Source: Datura wrightii (lineage: Eukaryota > Streptophyta > Magnoliopsida > Solanales > Solanaceae). From it: DNA of 64,000 nucleotides. Shown one piece after another: positions 31,691 through 43,985 of this stretch; the first letter of the stretch is position 1, and every line of letters begins with the position of its first letter. The DNA is taken from positions 65,820,001-65,884,000 of the forward strand of contig JASDFA010000019.1 in NCBI GenBank assembly GCA_035772735.1, read 5' to 3'. A model generated the notes under the pieces. The model was not told where the DNA came from, did not search any database, and was given only the letters and a program-made list of their open reading frames with translations. The position numbers and the translations under genes were made by a program.

Positions 31691-32674
31691 AACTCTTCAC
31701 CCATGGGCGTTTTAGATTCAATATTTTTTTAAAAACAAATTTTATAAGAGAAACAAGTTAGAATCCGCCCAAGCTTCGTAAATCATCAATATCAACTATA
31801 TCTAATCATACCCATAATAGAGATATAAAAATCATGCAATTTATCAAAACCCCATAATTGATTATTCATAATTTAACACTAATTGATAGGAATTGAGCAT
31901 GGGTGTGGAATGAAGACACCCATTAAAATGTTACATACATGGAAATGAGGAATTCTATCACCCTTCAATTGCCCAAGATCATATTCCAAAGGAAACCTTG
32001 AATTTGGACTTGAATCACCCCCTTCAAGACTTCAACCTTGCATGCATGGGGAGTATGCACTTAGAATAGGTCTTCCCCTATTAAAACCCTTCAAAAGGAG
32101 CCCAAAACGACGTCGTATAGAGCCTTAGGACTAGGAAATGATGGAAATACCCTTACTGAATTTTCCGAAAACTGATCATTGGACCAAACAACGGGTGAAC
32201 CAACAGGTCTTTGGAGGATACCAGTATACATGGTATCTACCCATGCTATGCACTGTCCCAGTCATATCTCAAAATCAAACCACGGATGAATAGGACGAAT
32301 CGTTCTACGCTCCAACAGGTTGTTGAACTAGTCATTGATTGCTCCCCCAAGCCTTCTGAACTTCTACCCAACGAGCCTCACCACGGCTCGTCGTACGCTT
32401 CAATAGGTCGTCGTTTCTATCCGTCCTTTCTCACTGAGATCTGGGCTCCCTTACCACGGCTACCCACAACGAGTCATTCCAAGCCACAACGGATCATTGA
32501 ATCAACCGTTGTTTCCCTCTGGTACCTAACCACCTGAAACCACGACCACCAACGACGACCTGTGGTTACTTAACATGGGTTGTGGTACCTGTCTTCCTGC
32601 AACCTTTTTCCCACTTACAACAATTGTGCCTTTTACCTTCCCGGGTCTACTCCTAAGTACTTTTGGGGTATAAG
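31691..32674 (-). repeat. 3' LTR of element E, right piece (U3 side)
   Basis: Continues 20453-22001. Read on the minus strand this is the start of the LTR. It carries short self-complementary words built on CAACG/CGTTG and GGTCGT (about 32190-32560), and the palindrome ACGACGTCGT at 32107-32116. Its part from about 31950 is repeated at 37348-38063. A decayed polypurine tract lies at about 32675-32695. Confidence 0.75.
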
Positions 32675-32893
32675 AATATATAACCCTTGGGAACATTTGT
32701 CCTCGAATGTAGGAAACTAGAAACAAACAAAAACATACAATTTATCATATACTCTAATGCTGATTATTTTAACCGAAATTTCATGGAATGACTACCTGCA
32801 AAAAGAACCACATAGCTTAACTAAATTCAGGCATCACATACGTTTATCATAACATAATTCACACTGCGCACATGAACTGAACATGGAAACTGA

Positions 32894-34330
32894 TTAGAGA
32901 ATTAGGGCAAAAACTGATACCTCAACTCGGAACTGAGCCGATAAAGAACAAATGTGGGTATCTAGCCTTATGTCCACTTTAGTCTCCCACGTAGCTCCTT
33001 CAACATGCTGATTCCTCCATAAAATATTAATTGAAGCTACCTCTTTGTTCCTCAGCCTTCGAACTTGTCGATCAAAATTTTCAACTGGAATTTTTTCATA
33101 AATGAGGCTGTCTTTCACACTGATGCTATCTACCAGAACGACCAAGGCTGGATCACCCAAGCACTTCTTTAAAAGAGACTCATGGAAGATGGGATGAACT
33201 GAAGATAACTCCGATGATAAGTCCAACTCATACGCCACCTTACCAACTCTTTTCACAATCTGGTAGGAACCAACGTAGCAGGGACTGAGTTTCCCTTTCT
33301 TCCCAAACCGTACGACTCCCTTTATAGGAGATACTTTTAGAAATACCCAGTCGTCCACATCAAACTCCAAATTTCTTCTCCTCACATCAGCATACAATTT
33401 CTGACGACTTTGAGCATTTTTCAATCGATCCCTTGTCAACTAAACCTTCACCATCGCCTCATGAACTGAATCTGGTCCTATCATAGTTTCCTCACCAACC
33501 TCAAACCATCCGATGAGAGATCTACACCTTCACCCGTACAGAGCCTCGAACGGTGCCATTTGGATATTAGAGTGGTAATTGTTATTATAAGCAAACTCAA
33601 TCAGGGGCAAATGATCATTCGAACTGCCTTTAAAATCCATAACACATGCCCTCAACATGTCCTCAAGGGTCAGGATTGTTTTGCTCTGCTTGACCATCTA
33701 TTTGCGGATGAAAAGTCGTGCTGAGCTTGACTTGAGTCCCAAGTCCCTTCTGAAAAGACCTCCAAAATTGAGAGGTAAACTAGTTACCTCTATCTGAAAT
33801 GATGGACAAAGGCACTCCATGCAAGTGAACTAACTTGCATATGTATAACTTGGCATAATCCTCTGCTGAGGTGGTAGTTTTGACTGGTAGAAAATTAGCT
33901 GCCTTAGTAAACCTGTCCACGATAACCCAAATGAAGTCATATTGCCTAATAGTCTGGGGTAAGCCTGTAATGAAGTCCATATTTATCTCTTCCCACCTCC
34001 AAGTGGGGATGGTAATATCCTGAATTACACCTCTGGGTCTTTGATGCTCGACTTTCACTTGCTGACAGTTCGGAATTTCACTACGAACTCCGCAATATCC
34101 TTCTTCATACCATCCCACCAATAGATTTCTCGCAAGTCTCTGTACATCTTCATGGATCCTGGATAAATAGAACATCTGGTACCATGTGCCTCATGTAATA
34201 TCTGAACTCTCAAAATCATCAACATTTGGGACACATAGACGACCCTGATATCGTAGCGCACCATCTCTCCTTTGGGAGAAAACCTCCATCTTAACTCTGT
34301 ACCACCTCCTTCAGTTTCCTCAAAATTGGA
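32894..34330 (-). pseudogene. Integrase with chromodomain-like tail (element E)
   Basis: Read right to left: zinc-binding remnant (ILHEAHGTRCSIYPG, WWDGMKKDI), core with MDFITGLPQ, VDRFTKAANF and SIISDRG (about 33780-34020), then after breaks the C-terminal domain (DDWVFLKVSPIKGV, FGKKGKLSPCYVG, VHPIFHESLLKKC) and a chromodomain-like end (NKEVASINILWRNQ, ATWE). Chromodomain-bearing integrases define plant chromoviruses. The part around 33440-33780 is shifted and has stops, and the second zinc-ligand pair is altered (SECEF replaced by FRTVS-like sequence). Confidence 0.8.
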
Positions 34331-35660
34331 TCCTCATCTTTCCTGGACTTAACATCAACCACCAAGGACGATTCAGACCCATTATGTACAACAATACTAC
34401 CATCGGTCGAGTCGATCAATACTAACTCCCAACCTTGCGAGCCGGTGGACATCCTTCACCAATTCCTTCTTTCTCTCATTCATGTGGGACACACATTCCA
34501 TGGAGAGTCTAATAAGCGCATCCACAACCACATTAGCTTTGGCCGGGTGGTAAAGGAGACTCATGTCACAGTCCTTAAGTAATTCCAACCACCTCCTTTG
34601 CCGAAGATTTAGATCCTTCTGGGTGGCACATACTGCAAGTTGTTGTGATCTGTAAATACATCCACGTGGACCCCATACAAGTAATGCCGCCATATCTTCA
34701 ATGCAAACACCACCAAAACTAACTCAAGATCATAGATCGGGTAATTCTTTTCATGAACCTTAAGCTGTCTCAAGGCGTATGCTATTACCTTCCCACGTTA
34801 CATTAACACACATCCCAGTACGAATCTCGAAGCATCACAATAGACAACAAAGCCATCGGTACCCTCGGGTAATGTCAACACTGGTGCTGAGGTGAGTCGG
34901 GCCTTCAACTCCTGGAAGGTTTTCTCACAAGCATCCAACCATTGAAATTTCACCTTTTTCTGGGTCAACTTAGTGAAAGGCACTTCAAAGGATGAGAAAC
35001 CCTCAAAAAACCTATGGTAGTAGCCGGCTAAGCCCAAGAAACTCCGAATATCTGAAGGATTCACCGATCTGGGCTAATTCTTCACCACCTCAATTTTCTG
35101 CAAATCTACTATTATGCCTTCGCTAGAAACCACATGGTGCAAGAATGCCATGGAGTCCAACAAAAACTCACAGTTGCTGAACTTTGTGTACAATTGGCGA
35201 TCCTTGAGGGTCTGAAGCACTACTCTCAAGTGAGCGGCATGCTCCTCCTTGCTTCGAAAGTATATTATAATGTCATCGATGAACACAATCATGAACATGT
35301 CCAAATATGGCATGAATACCTTGTTCATCAAGTCCATAAAAGCTGCAGGAGCATTCATTAGTCCAAAAGACATAACTACACACTCGTAATGACCATACTG
35401 TGTTCTGAACGCCGTCTTCGGGATATCACTTTCCCGAACTCTGAGCTGATGATACCCAGGTCTGAGATCTATCTTTGAGAAACACTTAGCACCCTAAAGC
35501 TGATCAAACAAATGATTAATCCTGGGTAAGGGGTACCTGTTCTTGACAGTGACTTTTTCAACTGCCGATTATCAATGCACATATGAAGGGAACCATCTTT
35601 CTTCCGAACAAATAAATCGGTGCACCCCATGGAGACTGGCTCAGTCTAATGAATCCCTTA
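34331..35660 (-). pseudogene. Reverse transcriptase and RNase H (element E)
   Basis: From right to left: a broken RT start (SPWGAPI, CIDNRQL), MSFGLMNAPAAF, the catalytic FIDD with both aspartates present (35272-35277), then FLGLAGYYHRFFEGFS, and RNase H with YCDASR (about 34820-34840) and DLNLRQRRWLELLKD. The frame is interrupted at least four times. The order gag, protease, RT, RNase H, integrase is that of Ty3/gypsy. Confidence 0.82.
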
Positions 35661-35661
35661 T

Positions 35662-37347
35662 CTAGTAATCCTTTAACTGATCCTTCAACTCTTTTAACTC
35701 GACTGAGGCCATCCTGTAGGGAGGTATAGATATAAGTTGCATATAGAGAAGAAGGTCAATACCGAAATCAATCTCTCGCTCGGGAAGAATACCTGGCAAA
35801 TCATCAGGAAATACCTTTGGATACTCACACACTACTGGAACTGATTGGATAGTCGAGGTCTCGGACACAATATCCCTGACCCTAACCAAATGATATATGC
35901 AACCCTTAGAAATCATCTTCCTAGCCATAAGGTAGGAAACGAAGCGACCTACAGGCACAACTGAACTACCCTTCAATTCGAAGAATGGCTCACCCAAAAA
36001 TCTGAACTCTACTGACCGGGTCCTACAATTAATGGAAGAATAACAAGCATATGACCAACCCATACCGACAATAACGTTGAAATTGGTCATGGCTAACTCT
36101 ATCTGATCTGCTGAGGTGATATTATGGAGGACCAAGACCGAGAAATCTCTATACACCTGCCTAGCTATAACTGAGTCACCTACAGGAGTAGAAACTGAAA
36201 AGGCTTCTTACAAGACATCAGGACTGACTCCGAAGCTAATGGCTACATAAGGTGTTACAAAAGACAAGGTGGCCCTTGGATCTAACAGAGCATAAACATC
36301 AACATGAAAGACTCGTAACATACTAGTAACCATATCTGCGGAGACCTCCTACTCCTGACAGGATACTAGGGCATAGAATCTGTTCTGGCGCTGACCGCCA
36401 GCTGCACTAGTAGACGCCCCCTGATGTGCTAAGCGAGGGGGTGGGGCTGCTTAGCTAGAAGCTGGGCCATGGCCCCCAACCTAATCCTGTCTCACTGCTG
36501 GAAAATCTCTAAGCATGTGTCTGGGTTTCCCACACCTGAAACATGCATCCGAACCTGCCAAACACTGGCCTGCATGCCCTTAGCCACATCTGTGACAAGA
36601 TGGAACACCTAAATTTGTGGGCCTACTGCTCTGATCAATCGAGCCTGATGCTCGCCCTCTCTGATCATGCCTAGTCCGAGATGGCACACTCAAGGCTGAT
36701 GAAGTTGGGGCGGATAAGCTCTGGTGGGTCTGCTGATGGTGTCCACCTCCTGACCTAAGTTGAGGAAATCTGTGATCATTAGTCTTGGCCCTCTTAGCCT
36801 CTCTCTTTTTCGAATGTGCCGCCTCCATCTACTGGGCGTATAACACCATCCGAGGAAAGTCCATGTCTTGATGGAGCATAGAAATCCTGCATTCCTTATC
36901 TATTTAACCTACTATCCAATGCACAAACCTGCTCATTTGCACCCTCTGGTCAGTCACTAACTCAGGAGCGTACTTCGATAGGTGGGTGAACTCAAGGGAA
37001 TACTATAGTATTGTCATCCTCCCCTGCTTCAGGTTCACAAACTCTGCTGCTTTTAGCTCCCTCATCTCCCAAGGGAAGAACCAATCGAGGAATGCAACCT
37101 AAAACTCCTCCCATGTAACCGGACCAGCTCTAACAACCCTGCTTTCATTGACGGAACCAGATATGTGCAACCCCCTTCAACTAGTAGGAGGCCAACTCTG
37201 CACACTCAACACTACTCAGTCCCATAACCTGGGTGATCTTGATAACCTCATCCATTAACTCATGTGGGTCCTTATTTACCTTGGACCCAAGAAACTATGG
37301 CGGGTTAATCCTCAAGAAGTCCCTGACTCAAGCAGATGCTGTACTCA
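35662..37347 (-). pseudogene. Gag (5' truncated) and protease (element E)
   Basis: Gag begins inside the conserved region (about 37347-37200, DPHELMDEV and KITQVMG), because its start and the primer site were deleted. A basic, glutamine-rich stretch and CHRCG/CFRCGKPRH zinc-knuckle remnants follow (about 36500-36830). The protease reads LLDPRAT (near 36280, arginine where glycine is usual) and VIVGMGWSYACYSS (glycine for the usual aspartate in GMDW). Stops occur throughout. Confidence 0.75.
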
Positions 37348-38063
37348 CCCTTCAATTGCCCAAGATCAGATTCCAAAGGAAACCTTGAACTTGGCCTTAA
37401 ATCACCTCCTTCAAGCCTTCAACCTTGCATGCATGGGGAGTATGCACTTAGAATTGGTCTTCCCCTATTAAAACCCTTCAAAACGAGACCTAAACGATGT
37501 AGTATAGAGCCTTAGGACTAGGAAATAACGAAAATGCCCTTACTGAATTCACTAAAAACTAAGCACTAAACCAAACAACGGGTGAACCAACGGGTCTTTG
37601 GAGGATACCGCTATACGTGGTATCTACCCATGCTATGCACTGTCCCAGTCATATCTCAAAATCAAACCACGGACGAACAGGACAAGTTGTTCTAGGCTCC
37701 AACGGGTCGTTAAACTAGTCGTTGATTGCTCCCCCCGAGCCTTCTGAACTTCTACCCAATGAGCCTCACCACGGCTCTTCGTACGCTTCAACAGGTTGTG
37801 GTTTCTATCTGTCGTTTCTCACTGAGATCTGGACTCCCTTACCATAGCTACCCACAACCGGTCATTACAAGCCATAATGGGTCATTGAATCAATCGTTGT
37901 TTCCCTCTGGTACCTAACCACCTGAACCCACGACGACCAACGACAACCCGTGGTTACTTACCATGGGTTATGGTACCTGTCGTCCTTCAACCTTTTTCCC
38001 ACTTACAGCAGTTTTGCCTTTTAGCTTCCTGGGTATACTCCTAAGCACTTCCGAGGTATTACA
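37348..38063 (-). repeat. Truncated 5' LTR of element E
   Basis: Only the first 716 bp of the LTR (U3 side) remain, ending in TTACA on the + strand directly before the second GAACT. It is joined at 37347/37348 to the middle of gag, so one deletion removed the rest of the LTR, the primer site and the gag start. Confidence 0.75.
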
Positions 38064-38068
38064 GAACT

Positions 38069-38233
38069 TCATCACAAGACAATGATAATGAAAAAAGAGA
38101 AAATTCCTAAAATGTTTTGTCGCCCCTTCCCTATATATGTGTGGCATGCTTCACCACTATGGAAAAGACTCTACTTAATATGGCTTTCAGACATCCTAGG
38201 ATGTCCTTAAACCTACGACTCTAATACCAAGTT
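38069..38233 (-). promoter_or_regulatory. Leader and primer binding site of chromovirus F
   Basis: On the minus strand, TTGGTATTAGAGTC (at about 38212-38230) is a decayed complement of the initiator tRNA-Met 3' end (TGGTATCAGAGC). The leader after it is interrupted by element E and continues at 20402-20447 before the F gag ATG. The leader of G (45716-45930) is similar in sequence. Confidence 0.65.
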
Positions 38234-39008
38234 TATCTTGACCCGAGCATGGACACCAGACCGCGATACGGGACCTAAAACCATGAATGGCTCCAAGCTA
38301 ACTTATGGTACATATATAGCGTGATTATAAGAATAGCAAAGTGGAATAAACTTGCACACAACACAAATGGAAGTCTACATATCATAAAAGCATAGACTAG
38401 ACAATGAATCAACAATGTTGAACCATCTATACATAACTATTTGAAAAGCCTTTAGTCATAAGATGAGCTGATGGGACAACACTCCCAACTATCTCGCTAA
38501 GAAAGACATAGTCATAAACATGAGTTATTCATCATAAGCTTAAATTTAATGACCCAAGGTCTTGAAATAGAAATCATATAATGTACCACACTTGAAATCA
38601 TATGTGAAAACTCATAAAATAATAAATGGGTCAAATACTCTATGAAACATAGTATCATTATTCATGAACATAAGTAACTTAAAAGATGAGGAACAAAGGG
38701 ATTCTTCTTCATAATCGATACCATCATGGTAGAGCTTACATGATGTCCCAATTATCATGCTCAAGTGGGAAGAGCCATCCTAAGCCTTGAGAGGGACAAG
38801 AACGATAAGGCGTGATATAACTTGTGAGACCTCGTTGGGATAGGGGAACAATCTCTAGTGAGGCCTGACACTTTAATATATATATTATATATGGTGGCAC
38901 ATATTTATGAGGTTAGAGGTTTGCTTGAACCCCTAGCCTACTCGGTGCTAGACACTACTCCCAAAACATACACATGGCTCATAATCATCATCTTGAAAAT
39001 ATAGTTGA
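38234..39008 (-). repeat. 5' LTR of chromovirus F, left piece
   Basis: The R/U5 side of the LTR, starting TATCTTGACCC next to the primer site. It is split by element G and continues at 48438-49580, for a total of about 1.9 kb. No coding sequence. Confidence 0.7.
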
Positions 39009-41513
39009 TGTCACACCCCGAGCCTACACCCTAGACGTAACACGGTACTTAAAGACACAAGTGACCCCAAGTCAACCTCTAGTCTATCATTCACTAGTAT
39101 TCTGAAAAATCATGCACAACGAAAATTTAAAATAATAACATCAAAGAATTTTAAAGAAAATTTAAAGACTGAAAATAGAGAGTGAAAACAAATCTAAAAC
39201 CAAGTCTGCTCTGAAAGACATCTAACTGAGGAGTTGCTGGGACAAGCCCCTAGCTAACTCTATGTCTAAACTAAAATAATATCTCAACTAAAAGAAAGTA
39301 AAGCAAGGCCCTCGAATGATGAGGACTCATACTTCGGCTACAGCGGAGGAGGATCTAGATTGCAACGACTAACAATGCTGTGTCTGGGAACCTGCAGCTG
39401 TATCATGAAATGATACAACATAAAAGTATGCGTCAGTACTTTGAATGTACTGAGTAAGTGAGAGAAACATGAATACTAGGACAAAACTAGTAACTGAACT
39501 GATACGACAGGAAGTAATCAACTGAAATGCTAAAAACTGATACAACTGATATAGAACTGATGTGGTAAAAATTAACCTAGATGATGGTCATAAACAAGCC
39601 CTAAGCCTACGATATTGCACTAAACTGACAAATCTGAGAGTAAACTAAACTGACTAGTGGGATAGGCTATAACCGACATATAACCATGTGAGCCAGATGT
39701 AGAGTCCTATGTACACAACCCGTGGGTATGACCCAATATACCTTGCCAGGGTATAAAGGCATGGAATGTGAAAATCACTGTCAGAGGGGGGCCATTAGGC
39801 CAATTAAATAAAACCTATGGTGACAACGTAGTTTGGATCTTGGATGCACTGGAACCCCGGTTCTTTCGGTGCTAAGTCCTACTCCCACTGGATAATCCTA
39901 TTACTACTACTACTGACAAGCGGATAGCACGATACTGGAGCCCAAGACTATATTGACCCAGGGATACTACTAGAGAGTTCCATGCGCGTCTTATAGGAAT
40001 AGATTTGGAAATTGAGTTCTAAGACTGGTCAGAGCTACTTATCTGGAAGCGTCATAACTGACTAAAGAACAAACTGATAACTGAACTGGGGTCCTGAGGC
40101 TGGACAGAGCTATAACTGGAATGTCATGACTGCCTAATGGACCAAATAACTATAATTTGATTTTGAGCCTGATAATTGAGAGGCACCACTATCAGCTCGG
40201 GAAAAGATTATATTCAAACTAATTAGCTGACATTTCTAACTAACACTGAATATTCTAGTACTTTAACTTAAATGAACTGACAATTCTGAGAAAATATATG
40301 GGATATAGACTTTATGACTGAAACTAAATAGCATAGAGGTAATTGAGTTTCTAACACATACAATTATTATAGGAACCCTTGACCTTGAAAGATACAAGCA
40401 ATTTTCGAGAATTCAATACTTATGCAGGATAATAGTTTCTTACTTTTTCAAGAGTTAGGGCTAAATTTCTAATTCACTAGAACAAGCATCATTTTAGTTA
40501 CAAATGGGTGGAAAATAGCTACAATTAACATAGGATAGGATTCTACATGAAATAATCCAAGAACAATAGCAATAATTTCGAATTTAAAAACTCAGGGCTA
40601 TGACTAAAAGTGAATAGGGAGATAGCTTTGGGGGGTGCAAGGGGAGAACAATCCCCTTGCTGAATTTCCACATACCTGTAGCAGAAAACCCTGGTGAAAA
40701 TCCCTAAAAACACTTAGAAGAAATTCAACCCTAGCTCTTGCTCTGTGCTTCTAGAGAAGTTTTACGCTCTGTTCTTGAGAGAGTTGAGAAAAATGAGTGG
40801 AAAAGGTCGTTCTAACCCTTTAATTCCATCCTATATGAACCCAAAACGACATGGTTTCAGGTTAAAAAGGCTGGGAAAATACAAAAATACCCCTGGCAGA
40901 AAGAACTGAAAATTGCCTGACCCTGAACAACAGATCTCAGGATGGGTCATTGGTTCAAACAACGGCCTGCTGAAAGCTGCCGTTGGTTCTGGTTTCTGAA
41001 GCCATACCTACTAGAATGAAACAACGAGAATGTCCAATAGTCCATTGGAAGAATCAATGAGCCATTGGTTCCTGTCGTGGTCTGGAAGTGGGAAACTTGG
41101 GCTCTAAGACAAGGAGTAATACAATGACTCGTTGGTAGGAACAACCGATCGTTGAACCCACTCGTTGTCAACACTGTTGAAGTCCAAGTCCTGACGATGG
41201 GTGAAAGGATGGCCTATAAGTGCTAACAACAAGTCATTGATTCCACTTGTTGCTCCCTAGCATAAACCTAACCCTCACTGGAAGTCTAACAATGGCTTCC
41301 TATAACAGGTCGTTGGAACTACCAGAGGCTCGTTGGTCGGCTCATTGTTTCTGGGAGAAAAATATACTGAGCAAACCATGACTCCTTACAACCAGCCATT
41401 GGTTCTACCAACGGTCCGTTGTCTGGGTTATCTGAGACAGAAAAATTTTTGATGTTTCCCTGGTTTTTCATGCAATGCCTGGATTTGGTTTAGGAAAGTT
41501 TAGGGGTGTTACA
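39009..41513 (-). repeat. 3' LTR of element G
   Basis: Starts TGTCACACCCCGAG and ends GGTGTTACA on the + strand. The U3 side (about 40930-41450) is full of short self-complementary words, for example CAACGGC (40960-40966) with GCCGTTG (40979-40985). Next to it is a TATATAGG-like box on the minus strand (about 40830-40840) beside CCAAAACGACATGG. Confidence 0.88.
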
Positions 41514-41530
41514 TTATCTCCCCCTTGGGA
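41514..41530 (-). promoter_or_regulatory. Polypurine tract of element G
   Basis: On the minus strand, CCAAGGGGGAGATAA lies directly upstream of the LTR start TGTAACACCCC. Confidence 0.88.
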
Positions 41531-41621
41531 TCATTTGTCCTCGAATGAAGACCAAAACTTGAAAAAGAGCTAGGATTTCCAAAATTGAGACTATGACTGA
41601 TTTCTAAAGGAGTAACCGACT

Positions 41622-42910
41622 CTAAACGATCTTAATCGTACAAACAGAGCTGATACAACTAGGATGCACATAGGAAATCGAAATAGAGTTAATGAGTACG
41701 GAACTGAGTAGAGTACTAAGAAGGGATTTAGTACTTGATTCTGGAACTGAATTGGAAGAAAACAAGTGTAGGTATTTGGCCATCATATTTTCTTCGGCCT
41801 CCCATGTAGCTCCTTCAACCTGTTGATTCCACCATAGGACCTTGACTGAAGCTACTTCTTTATTCCTCAACTTACGAACCTTACGGTCAAGGATCTGGAC
41901 TGGTACCTCCTTATATGTGAGACTACCCTTTATTTCCATGCTTTCCAAAGGCAAAACTGAGCTTGGATCCCCAATGCACTTCTTTAAAAGTGACACATGG
42001 AAAACTGGGTGCACTGCTGCTAGTTTTGAAGTTAACTCAAGTACATAGGCCACCTTACCAATCCTTCTAAAAATCTTATAGGGTCGCACATATCGTGGAC
42101 TGAGCTTTCCCTTTTTCCCAAATCTCATCACTCCTTTCATGGGTGAAATTTTCAGGTACACCCAATCGTCTACTGCAAACCCCAACTCTCTTGTCCGCAC
42201 ATCCGCATAAGATTTTTAACGGCTCTAAGTTGTTTTCAACCTTTCTTGGATGAGCTAAACTTTATGCATTTCCTCATGCACTGAGTCTGTCCCTATCAAG
42301 GTAGCTTCACCAGCTTCAAACCACCCTATAGGCGATCTACACCTTCTACCATACAATGCTTCAAATGGAGCAATCTGGATGCTGGAATGGTAGATGTTGT
42401 TGGACGCGAACTCGATAAGAGGCAAATGGTCATCCTAATTACCCTTAAAATCGATTGAGCATGCCCATAACATATCTTCTAGGGTCTGAATGGTCCACTC
42501 AGCTTGACCATCAGTATGCGGGTGAAAAGTTGTGCTGAGCTTTACCTAGGTACCTAGTCCTTTCTGAAAGGACTTCCAGAAGTGAGAGGTGAATTGCGTT
42601 CCCCTATCTGAAATGATTGACAAGGGAACCCTATGGAGTCTGACTAACTCTCGGATGTAATGTTTGGCATAGTCCTCAGCTGATTCTGTTATTTTGACTG
42701 AGAGGAAGTGATCTGATATAGTCATTCGATCTACTACCACCCAAATTGAGTCATGCTGCCTCTGAGTCTGGGATAGATCTCTAATGAAGTCTATATTTAC
42801 TTTTTCCCACTTCTATGTAGGTATACTGATATCTTGAGTCATGCCTCCGGGCCTCTGTTGTTCATCCTTGAGTTGCTGGAAGTTTGGGCATTGTGCTACG
42901 AATTCCATAT
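41622..42910 (-). pseudogene. Integrase with chromodomain-like tail (element G)
   Basis: Right to left: the second half of the zinc-binding domain only (AQCPNFQQLKDEQQRPGG), core with VNIDFI and VVDRM, SIISDRGTQFTSHFWKSFQ (catalytic D and the following region, about 42550-42610), a shifted stretch, then DDWVYLKISPMKGV, GKLSPRYVRPYKI, VHPVFHVSLLKKC and a chromodomain-like end with KVLWWNQ and ATWEAEEN (41750-42200). The histidine half of the zinc finger is missing because of a deletion at about 42911. Confidence 0.8.
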
Positions 42911-43985
42911 TTTTAACGCGAATACCACTGCTGCCAACTCCAATTCATGAGTCTGATAGTTCTTCTCATGGAACTTGAGCTATCTAGAGGCATAGGCTAT
43001 AACTTTGTCCCGCTGCATTAGAACACAACCAAGTCAAACTCTGGAGGCGTCACAATATACAACAAACCCATCTGTTCCTTCGGGCAAGGTCAAAACGGGA
43101 GCAGTAGTGAGTCGAGTATTTAACTCCTTAAAACTCTTCTCACACTCATCCGAACACTGAAATTTCACCTTCTTCTGGGTTAACTTGGTCAGAGGGGATG
43201 CTATGGAGGAAAAACCTTCCACAAACCATTGGTATTAGTCTACTAATCCCAGGAAACTCCTAATTTCAGTAGAAGAGGTAGGTCTGGGCCAATCCTTCAC
43301 TGTTGCTATTTTATGAGGATCTACTTGTATCCCCTCACCTGAGACCACATGACCCTAAAAAGTCACAAACTTCAACCAGAATTCATACTTGTTGAACTTG
43401 GCGAATAACTAGCGATTTTTGAGGGTCTGTAATGCTAACCTTAGGTGATTGGCATGCTTTTCCTCATTTCTGGAGTACACCAGAATGTCTTCGATAAATA
43501 CAATGACAAACATATCCAGGTACTACTTGAGAACCTTATTCATCAAGTCCATGAAGGTTGCTGGGGTGTTCGTTAACCTAAAGGAAATTACGACAAAATC
43601 TTAATGACCATACCGAGTTCTGAATGTTGTTTTCGGTATGTCACACTCCCTAACCTTTAGCTGATGGTACCCTGACCTGACATCGATCTTGGAGAAAAAG
43701 CTGGCTCCATGTAGTTGGTAAAATAGATCATCAATTCTGGGTAGAGGGTACTTGTTCTTAACTGTGAGCTTGTTCAGCTGACGGTAATCTATGCACATTC
43801 TGAGGGTACTGCCTTTCTTATGAACGAATAGCACTGGAGCACCGCAGTTAGAGATGCTGGGTCTGATGAAACCCTTAAAAAGAAGATCCTTTAACTCCTC
43901 TTTTAGCTCCTTAAGCTTAGCTGGAGCGATTTTATTAGGAGGGATGGAGATGGGATGAGTGTCTGGGAGGAGATCTATTCCAAAG
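42911..43985 (-). pseudogene. Reverse transcriptase and partial RNase H (element G)
   Basis: From right to left: LRMCIDYRQLNKLTVKNKYPLPRI-type RT core (43601-43834), a frameshift, then the active site, which reads FIED instead of FIDD (codon for E at 43490-43492), so the first catalytic aspartate is lost. EGFSSIASPLTKLTQKK and YCDASRV (about 43034-43220) lead into RNase H, which stops after about 120 bases where a deletion joins it to the integrase. Compared with element E, about 600 bp are missing at this joint. Confidence 0.8.

Larger units (their letters stand above)
20453..38063 (-). mobile_element. Element E: chromovirus-type Ty3/gypsy, inserted in the leader of F
   Basis: A minus-strand element flanked by GAACT on both sides (20448-20452 and 38064-38068). 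From its 5' end on the right it has a truncated LTR (37348-38063), gag, protease, reverse transcriptase, RNase H, an integrase with chromodomain, and a full 3' LTR on the left that was later split by element B. All genes carry stops and frameshifts. The 5' end lost about 1.8 kb of LTR plus the primer site and the gag start. Confidence 0.85.

Noticed and set aside
32190..32560. Repeated GGTCGT/CAACG words as a CRISPR-like or satellite array
   Set aside because: Spacing is irregular, words vary, and there is no constant repeat-spacer unit; they lie within retrotransposon U3 regions of a plant genome.
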